DNA of 64,000 nucleotides. It comes from Apus apus (lineage: Eukaryota; Chordata; Aves; Apodiformes; Apodidae). The first letter of the stretch is position 1. Each line of letters opens with the position of its first letter. Under the pieces are notes generated by a model that saw only the letters and a list, made by a program, of their open reading frames with translations, made no database searches and was not told the origin of the DNA. Location of the stretch: assembly GCF_020740795.1 (NCBI RefSeq), contig NC_067300.1, positions 1,426,001 to 1,490,000 on the forward strand, in the 5' to 3' direction. A program made the translations under genes and the position numbers. Below, piece by piece: positions 40,532 to 64,000 of this stretch.

Positions 40532-40564
40532 ATGTCTCAGGTGCCTGAGGTGCTGCTGCTGTAG
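40532..40564 (+). promoter_or_regulatory. WDR31: Upstream ORF in WDR31 5' leader
   Basis: The exon carrying the WDR31 start opens at 40529. Three bases in, an ATG begins a 10-codon ORF (MSQVPEVLLL) that stops at 40562-40564, 25 nt before the main ATG at 40590. If this exon is always used, ribosomes must pass or reinitiate after it. Confidence 0.5.
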
Positions 40565-40589
40565 TGGAGCTGTGCTGGTTGACAAGGCC

Positions 40590-46758
<6,169 letters not shown>

Positions 46759-46861
46759 GCATCGTAACCTCTGGGCAGACACAGCCCCACGTGGGGGACA
46801 CAACTCCCTGAGAGCTCCCCCTGCATCTGCAGCAGCAGGAGGGATGGTGCCTGATGTGTGC

Positions 46862-47032
46862 TCAGGTTGCCCAGGGAAGCTGTGGCTGCCCCATCCCTGG
46901 CAGTGTTGAAGGGCAGGTTGGATGGGGCTTGGAGCAGCCTGGGCTGGTGGGAGGTGTCCCTGCCCATGCAGAGGGTAGAAGTAGATGATCTTTAAGGTCC
47001 TTCCAACCCAAACCATCTGTGACTCTGTGATA
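46862..47032 (+). mobile_element. CR1 LINE 3' end in WDR31 3' UTR
   Basis: Plus copy: AGGTTGCCCAGGGAAGCTGT through GTCCTTCCAACCCAAACCAT and GACTCTGTG. It lies between the WDR31 stop and its AATAAA, so it is probably exonised in the mature message. Confidence 0.88.
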
Positions 47033-47237
47033 AGCTGTGGGGCAGCACTGAGGGGGACCAAGGCAGGAAACACTGGGGCTCCTGCCCTCACTCACGTGGA
47101 GCTGAGCAGGGGGTTAGGAACCCAGCACTGGGAGTAACCCAGGAACACGAGTGTAAATGCAGACCATTCACTGGTGTCCAAAATTCAGAACCCAGCGGAG
47201 CCCCACAGGGGTCTAGGCTTGTACAAGAGGAGACTGA

Positions 47238-47243
47238 AATAAA
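47238..47243 (+). terminator. WDR31: WDR31 poly(A) signal
   Basis: AATAAA 480 nt after the WDR31 stop, followed by a T/G-rich stretch. The implied 3' UTR contains a sense CR1 tail at 46862-47032. Confidence 0.65.
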
Positions 47244-47259
47244 GATTTTCCTGTGCTGG

Positions 47260-48395
47260 TTGCTGGCCTCCTGTCTTTCCCTTGGGAATAAGCAGGAGCT
47301 GGCAGGCACCCCGTGGCAGATGCCACCGTCACCACCTGGAAGGAGAAAGCCCACAACATTCTGCTAGAAGAAAAATAACTTGAGTGGGTTTGAGTTTTTC
47401 TTTTTCTTACAAAACCCTCTTCAGCTGCACTGCCAGTGCTGAGCTGAGCTGTGCTCACTCCCCAGGACAAGGACACCAGCTGCTCCCCAGCTGACACAGG
47501 GCAGGTGAATGGCTCTTTTCTCCTGAAGGTTTTCATGACAGCAAACAAACCAGACTGTGCTGGGCAGTACCTGTCATTTCTCCATTCCTCAGTCAGACCC
47601 AGAGGCCAGGGTGCAGGTCCAAAACAGGCTTTGATTTTCCAGAACACAACAATTGCAAAATCTCAGTTTAAACAATATAGAACACATGAGAAAGCTCCTC
47701 ACGGTGTTAGAACAAGACAACCCTACCATGAAAGAGCTGCCTTCATATCATCCCAGGTGAGACAGCCAAAACCCTAACCAGGAGATGCCAACCTGGACTT
47801 CAAACACCCAGCTCATGAGACAGCTGAAGGAGCTGGGACAGGAGAGGTCTGAGGTGGTACATGGAAAAGATCAACATTCCTGGCCTTTACTACCCACTGT
47901 GAGGGAACACAAGGGGGTGCAGACCCCTACAGCCACAGACCACCTCTGCAGGTGCAGGGGAGGCAGGTGCTGTGTTCCTCTAACCCTGACAGCTTTCCCT
48001 TCTTTAACTGAAGATCAAGTTTGAAGCCAGACTCCTCCCAAAGGCTCCTGGAAAACAGCAGGCAAGAAGGGTGTTAACACAGGCTGCTTAACACACAGGG
48101 GCTGTGTGGCTCCCTACAGATATTTACAACAGATTGAGGAAAAACTGTGAGCTTAATGTGGGAGGGAGGGTGGAAGCAGGTGGATCATCTCCACCTGACC
48201 ACAGAGAGCAGTACAAAAACTGCAGCTGCACACCCATGGTATAAAAACAAAGTCCTAAAAAAGGAAAAAAAATCACCCAAGATTTGACTCCAACCAAGCC
48301 CTGGCAAACACAAGTGTTTCCAAACCACCTCGACCCAAGACCTGCCAGTGATGCCAGCTGCTGAAATGCCCCTTCCAACAGCCCATTCCTTTTTG
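47260..48395. other. Intergenic DNA between convergent WDR31 and PRPF4
   Basis: About 1.1 kb between the WDR31 and PRPF4 poly(A) signals. No ORF resembling a RING protein (RNF183 sits between these genes in human) or anything else recognisable. Confidence 0.6.
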
Positions 48396-48398
48396 TTC

Positions 48399-48404
48399 TT
48401 TAAT
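48399..48404 (-). terminator. PRPF4: Candidate PRPF4 poly(A) signal
   Basis: ATTAAA on the minus strand about 65 nt after the PRPF4 stop codon. This would give a very short 3' UTR. No AATAAA was noticed closer on that strand. Confidence 0.4.
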
Positions 48405-48469
48405 ATAAAAAAAAGCAAGTCTGAGTTGAAAGCCACAGACCCTTCCAGTTCCGCAGCTGCACCTCCCAG

Positions 48470-59619
<11,150 letters not shown>

Positions 59620-59954
59620 GGCGGTGCGGGAGGCGGCGGGTGCGGGGACCGGAGGGATGCGAAGGCCGCGCGGTGCCCGCCGCCTGATCAACGGCTTCCG
59701 GGGCACGCGGGGCGGGGCGGGAAGTGCGGGGCGGGGCGGGGAGTGCGGGGCGGGGAGTGCGGGGCGGGAAGTGCCGGGGAGTGCGGGGCGGGGAATGAGG
59801 GGCGGGGCGGGGAATGAGGGGCGGGGCGGGAAGTGCGGAGCGGGAAGTGCGGGGCGGGAAGTGCGGGGCGGGAAGTGCGGGGCGGGGCGGGAAGTGGCGG
59901 GAAGTGCGGGACGGCAAGTGCGGGGCGGCAAGTGCGGGGCGGCGGCGGGTCGCG
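59620..59954. promoter_or_regulatory. PRPF4/CDC26 bidirectional promoter
   Basis: 335 bp separate the two divergent start codons. The human genes have the same head-to-head layout. The interval is a CpG island without TATA. Its CDC26-proximal two thirds is a tandem array of GCGGGGCGGGAAGTG-type units that contains GC boxes, E2F-like GGCGGGAA and ETS-like GGAAGTG sites. Confidence 0.75.
59708..59942. repeat. 14-bp-based minisatellite in PRPF4/CDC26 promoter
   Basis: Tandem units of GCGGGGCGGGAAGT with variants. CGGGAAGTG occurs eight times exactly; GGGGAGTG, GGGGAATGA and CGGCAAGTG occur as variants. It stops 12 bp before the CDC26 start codon. Confidence 0.93.
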
Positions 59955-60287
59955 ATGCTGCGGCGGAAGCCGACGCGCCTGGAGCTGAAGCTGGACGACA
60001 TCGAGGAGTTCGAGAGCGTCCGCAAGGACCTGGAGGTGCGAGCGGGGCCGCCCCCGGGGATGGTTCCCGCCCGGCCGGGCGCGCCCTCCCTCAGGCCGCC
60101 GCGTTTTGCCCCGTAGGGCCGCAAGAAGCAGCGGGAGGAGGCGGAGGCGGCGGGGGAGGAGGCGGCGGGGATGGCGCTGGGCGCCGAGCACAAGAGCCGG
60201 GAGCAGATCATCAGCGACCGCATCGGCTACAAACCGCAGCCCAAGGCCGGCAGCCGCGCCGCGCACTTCGGCTCCTTCGAGTTCTAG
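59955..60287 (+). CDS. CDC26: Anaphase-promoting complex subunit CDC26
   Basis: Two coding exons, 59955-60035 and 60117-60287, give 83 aa (human 85). The N-terminus [20 protein letters not shown] is the family signature; in the complex this segment inserts into the TPR groove of CDC16 (APC6) and stabilises it. The C-terminus [11 protein letters not shown]...FGSFEF is also conserved. The middle is Ala/Glu-rich ([16 protein letters not shown]) where human has an acidic, glycine-containing stretch, probably reflecting high GC content. The intron is only 81 bp. The start codon lies 335 bp from the PRPF4 start on the other strand, so the two share a promoter. AATAAA follows at 60523. Confidence 0.97.
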
Positions 60288-60297
60288 CGGCGGCCCC

Positions 60298-60390
60298 GGG
60301 AACCGGGGACCGGGCCGGGAACCGGGAACCGGGGCCAGGGACCGGCTGACCGGGAACCGGAGACCGGGAACCGGAGACCGGGGACCCGCA
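60298..60390. repeat. ACCGGG-rich repeat in CDC26 3' UTR
   Basis: Imperfect repeats of GGGAACCGGAGACC, starting 11 bases after the CDC26 stop codon. Confidence 0.88.
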
Positions 60391-60522
60391 GCCGGGAGGG
60401 CCCCGAGGCGGGCGGGACGAGCCATCCCCGCCTCCTCTTGTCATGTTTGTTTGTTGTTTTGGGGTTTTTTTAAGTGTGGTTAACACGCCCGTGAATGCCC
60501 CTTGGCCAAGTGTTTTGTTTTC

Positions 60523-60528
60523 AATAAA
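60523..60528 (+). terminator. CDC26: CDC26 poly(A) signal
   Basis: AATAAA 236 nt after the CDC26 stop, followed at once by a G/T-rich element (60532-60550), a textbook cleavage context. Confidence 0.8.
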
Positions 60529-60549
60529 TGTGGGGTTGTTTTGTTTTTT

Positions 60550-61954
60550 TTATTTTAAAAAAACCAAATGATAACACGAGGTGCTTTATGTGGCTGGGGA
60601 GACCGTGCGGGGCGGGGTGGAAGCACCAGGGGGTGTTTCCTGCACCTGCATGTGCCCCGATACAGCCAGGAGGTAGAAGTGCCCCTGCAGCAGGGTCTTT
60701 GAGAGGGTCTCGTGATGTGCCTCGAAAAATGGTGCCAGTGCAACGTGTTCGTTTAAACCTCCAGCCCCACAAGCTGGTGACCCCACTGAGGAGGTGCTGG
60801 GAGGCATCTGCTCCGCGCTGTGCCAGCCTGTGAAGGCAGGCAGCAGTGCCCCAGCTCTGGGTGACGGGCAGGGCTGCCCCAGCCCCTCCTGCAGCCCAGG
60901 GACAGCTCCCAGCTCTGCTAAAATCCCCCAGTCCCAAACATATCACAGGGATGGCCACACAGCTGCTCGTCAGTGTCACAGCTGGGATGGGGACTGGGCC
61001 CTCAGCAGGGACTGGCTGCAAACCTGCAGAGAGTGGAGCAGACTGGGAACAACATCCCACAGTTTTGTCTGAGCAGTTTTTCCTTTACCTGTTGTGCTTC
61101 CGTTCAGCCCCGGGGAGCACATCTCCCCAGCTGCGCTGGTTTGTCACCCTGAGATGGGGTTTCAGGTGGCTGCTGGCAATGTTTATTCCTTGGATTTCTT
61201 AATAGATGGTGTCACAGAAGGAGCAGAAAGGTGGATCAATTCCTGACTATACCAGGATTGACAGCAGGTGCCACCGCCAGCTGCCCAGACACGTAACACA
61301 AGGTGAGACAGGGCAGAGCCCCAAAAAGGAGGGCTCAGGTGTGCAGGCAGGTGGCCTGAAGGAAGCAGGGTATAAAAACATGCAGTTTTTTGGTTTCAGA
61401 AGCTGCTCCCTCCACTGGGGAAGGAGGCAGAGCAGGGGCCAGCACACCTGCAGGGAACTCCAAGATCTCTGCTCCTGCTGGGGCTCTTCTGCCACCTCCC
61501 AGCACAGCCAGCAGGTGCAGTTTTCAGTGTCTCAGGCAATGCTCCAAACTAGACATGTTAAATTAACACTTCACGTGTTGTGGGTGCATCAAATTCCAGG
61601 CCAGGGGAGATGCACAGAACAGTCTGGCCTAGAGCAGTGCTGCTGCTCCAACACCACAAACTTCCCAGGGGTTGTTCTGCTATTGAGGCAGAGAATGCTC
61701 CAAGTCTTGACAGGGAAACATCCTCAGGAGGTTCCAGACATCCTTTGGTGGCACAGAGATGAAAACCCAACCCAGCCCCTTGTTTCTCTCGCACAGATGA
61801 TGACAATCCAGAGTAAAACTCTGTGAGGGAGACAGGTATTCCCTGCTGCACAGGGGGCTCAGTAATTACTGCAGCTCCCTAAAACTGTTCTTCCACTTCT
61901 CTTCTGTAAGCAAAGTTTACAAATGTGAAATTCCAGAACTCACATCCACCACAG
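60550..61954. other. Intergenic DNA right of CDC26
   Basis: Unique DNA with no repeat family or ORF that I recognise. It spans from the CDC26 3' end to the minus-strand poly(A) signal at 61970. The 206-codon ORF at 61206-61826 has no recognisable domain. Confidence 0.55.
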
Positions 61955-64000
61955 TAAAATGCAATCGATTTTATTGGTTAATTATATACAGGGGATTCTT
62001 GACATTCACAGTAACATTAGACAAGTTACCTCCACAAAGAGCAAGAGTAAAACCAAAAATGACAGTCCACTGTAAACAGAACTAGAAATCCTGCTGGATT
62101 TGGTGGGACTGGCTCCAGACAAACTGAAAAGGCACTCGGAGAAAACCAGCAAGCCAGCTGATGAACACAGCCCAGATAGTTTGTCCACTTCTTCAAGATG
62201 ATAATCCAGAGGCACAGTGTGTGGAGACCAAACAGCAGGATACAAAGATGCAGGACATCACATTCCAAGCATGCTACATGTGTGTTGACAGACAAACTTC
62301 ATTTACTCAAGTCTTGTAATTTTTAGAGTCTTCACCTCCCTCCAGGCTCTACTTAGAGTGAGTTTAGTGTTACCAGGACAACTTTGCACAGAGCCAGCAG
62401 AAAGGCTGGGGCTGCACCCAAAGCAGGCAGAAGACATGAATGGTGAGGCCAGGTTTTGCTCAGACTCTGGCACAGCAAACAGCAACCTGGGCCAACAACA
62501 TGGCAGCATCTGGTGGACCAGGGGGGGCTGGGACACAGGGAGGTAGGTGACATCTCTGGATTGTCAACATTGAACCAAAAGAAAGCTTGGCCAGAGCTGG
62601 CAGGGAGACACAGACTGGAAAGGTTCCTTTCTCTCCTTAACCACCTGCCCTTCAGACCTTCCCTCACACACTCCTCCCCAAAGCCCAGCCTGGGCTCCCA
62701 TTTATAACTGGAGTGCTGCCCAGTGCTCCAACCATTGCCCTCACAGGCTGCTGGGCACTGGAGGGAACCTTAGGAGGCTTCTGCCCAGGTTCCTGCATCC
62801 CAGCCAACCACTGCTAGGTCAGCACCACTTCCCTCTCTGCACACTGGAGAAAGCTGGGTGCCCATTTCTGTGTCAGCGTGGGCAGGAGAAGACCCTTTGA
62901 AGACTGAGGTTCTCATCCTCAGGGGGGAAACAATTTCCAGGGGACAGGTGCTACACATAGTGTGAGGCAGAAAAGCTCACATAAGAACCAAATTTGTGTG
63001 GCAAGAGGCACAGCTATCATCTGATCCCCAGGTCACCCACCTCTGATCACTTGAATCAAAGGTGGCCAAAAGGTAACAGCAAAAAGATCAGGCCAAGCAG
63101 AGGTTCTATTTTAGAGAAAGACACAGCAAGAGGTGTATGAAGAAATTGTTGTCATCATGCAAAGCCATTCATGACTGCCCTGTAACCAGACATCTGGCCA
63201 CAGCAGCAACCACAGCACCTTCAGGAGAATCAGATTCCAGCAGTGTGGGCAAAGCTGGCTCCAAACTCCTGCAGGGATCAAGCCCCTGCAGTGTAAAGTT
63301 CTCAAAACATCAACCACCTCCAGCACTTCACTGCTTCAGCTTTCTCTGACAAGCACCATGACTTCCTCACAGCTCTCACACGGGGGTTGGAAGGGTCTGG
63401 TTTCTGCTCTCACAGAGAGACATGATTGCTTGAGGGCACAAAAGGTGGTTACCTTCATGACAGATGCAGAGAGGGCATCAGTGCATCCTTCTGCAACCTG
63501 TGACAGACACAACTTCCTTCAAAGATCCAGACTGGGGAAGAGCTTCTCCTATCTCTCATCAGGAGGTGGCTAGAATTGTTCCACGAGAATAACTTTGCCT
63601 CTTTCATCACATGCAAATTTGCTAGAGAATGGAGCTCTTTGGAAGCCTGAGCCTGCTTTTAAGTCCTCTCCTTTTATTCTGTATTTGCACTGCCCAAAGA
63701 GAACAAGATGTCCGAATAAACACTTAACATCAAGATGGTTGATTTCAGAGGTGCAATTCCAGATCCTGGCTGTGGCAATAACAGATTTCCCACTGCCTTT
63801 CCAAAAGGGTTTGTGGGAGTAGTACCTTTGGAGAAAACACTGTTACTGCATGTGCCCTGCTCCTTTCATCTCAAAAGGATTCCCTGAAATCAGTCCTACT
63901 CTGAAGGTGGTGCCTGTTTTTCAGTGCCCTTCTGAAAATTCCACCATCTTCCCCTTCAACCAATTACTGGCATAAACTGGACATCCTGGGCAGAATGATG
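61955..64000 (-). other. SLC31A1: Probable 3' UTR of a minus-strand gene entering from the right (SLC31A1 by synteny)
   Basis: In human 9q32 the copper transporter gene SLC31A1 lies tail-to-tail with CDC26. Here a minus-strand AATAAA (61970-61975 on the reverse strand) sits about 1.4 kb after the CDC26 poly(A) signal, in the right place for its 3' end. No CTR1 coding sequence (MxxxM and GxxxG transmembrane region, C-terminal HCH) is visible on the minus strand up to 64000. So only untranslated sequence would lie here. The rest of this stretch is unique-looking DNA with no supported ORF. Identity rests on synteny alone. Confidence 0.4.
61970..61975 (-). terminator. SLC31A1: Minus-strand poly(A) signal, probably SLC31A1
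   Basis: AATAAA on the minus strand in an AT-rich patch. Its position matches the expected tail-to-tail partner of CDC26. The gene itself lies outside the window. Confidence 0.45.

Overview
The window is nuclear DNA from a bird. It is dense in CR1 LINE 3' ends, has compact GT-AG introns, and has GC-rich CpG-island promoters built from minisatellites. That combination is typical of an avian microchromosome. The species cannot be told from the sequence alone.

The gene order is the reverse of human 9q32, which from memory corresponds to chicken chromosome 17. From left to right: about 10.9 kb with no supported gene (CR1 fragments, a 30-bp minisatellite, a hairpin); POLE3 (+, 4 coding exons, 11941-14350); ALAD (+, 11 coding exons, 20314-25522, with a probable non-coding first exon near 16.99-17.01 kb); HDHD3 (+, one coding exon, 26528-27244); BSPRY (-, 6 coding exons, 38057 down to 28577); WDR31 (+, 9 coding exons, 40590-46758); PRPF4 (-, 14 coding exons, 59619 down to 48470); CDC26 (+, 2 exons, 59955-60287). 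The right edge is probably the 3' UTR of a minus-strand gene, which by synteny would be SLC31A1. I joined exons by following reading phase through each splice site. Every multi-exon coding gene closes in frame with GT-AG introns and ends at one stop. The totals are POLE3 143, ALAD 334, HDHD3 238, BSPRY 351, WDR31 354, PRPF4 530 and CDC26 83 aa.

The genes are not a pathway. They are neighbouring housekeeping genes: replication and chromatin (POLE3), haem synthesis (ALAD), a HAD-family hydrolase (HDHD3), a SPRY adaptor (BSPRY), a WD40 protein linked to cilia (WDR31), U4/U6 snRNP (PRPF4) and the anaphase-promoting complex (CDC26). What ties them together is shared control DNA. BSPRY/WDR31 and PRPF4/CDC26 are head-to-head pairs on one CpG island each. 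HDHD3/BSPRY, WDR31/PRPF4 and probably CDC26/SLC31A1 are tail-to-tail pairs.

I found no undescribed biological system. The points most worth a second look are: BSPRY without the B-box that names it; an in-frame 15-bp minisatellite inside WDR31 coding sequence; an array of E2F/ETS-like sites made by a minisatellite in the PRPF4/CDC26 promoter; G-quadruplex-prone repeats at POLE3; a 58-nt hairpin near 9.7 kb; no RNF183 between WDR31 and PRPF4; and inverted CR1 copies within single transcription units. The very long ORFs in GC-rich stretches are minisatellite artefacts.
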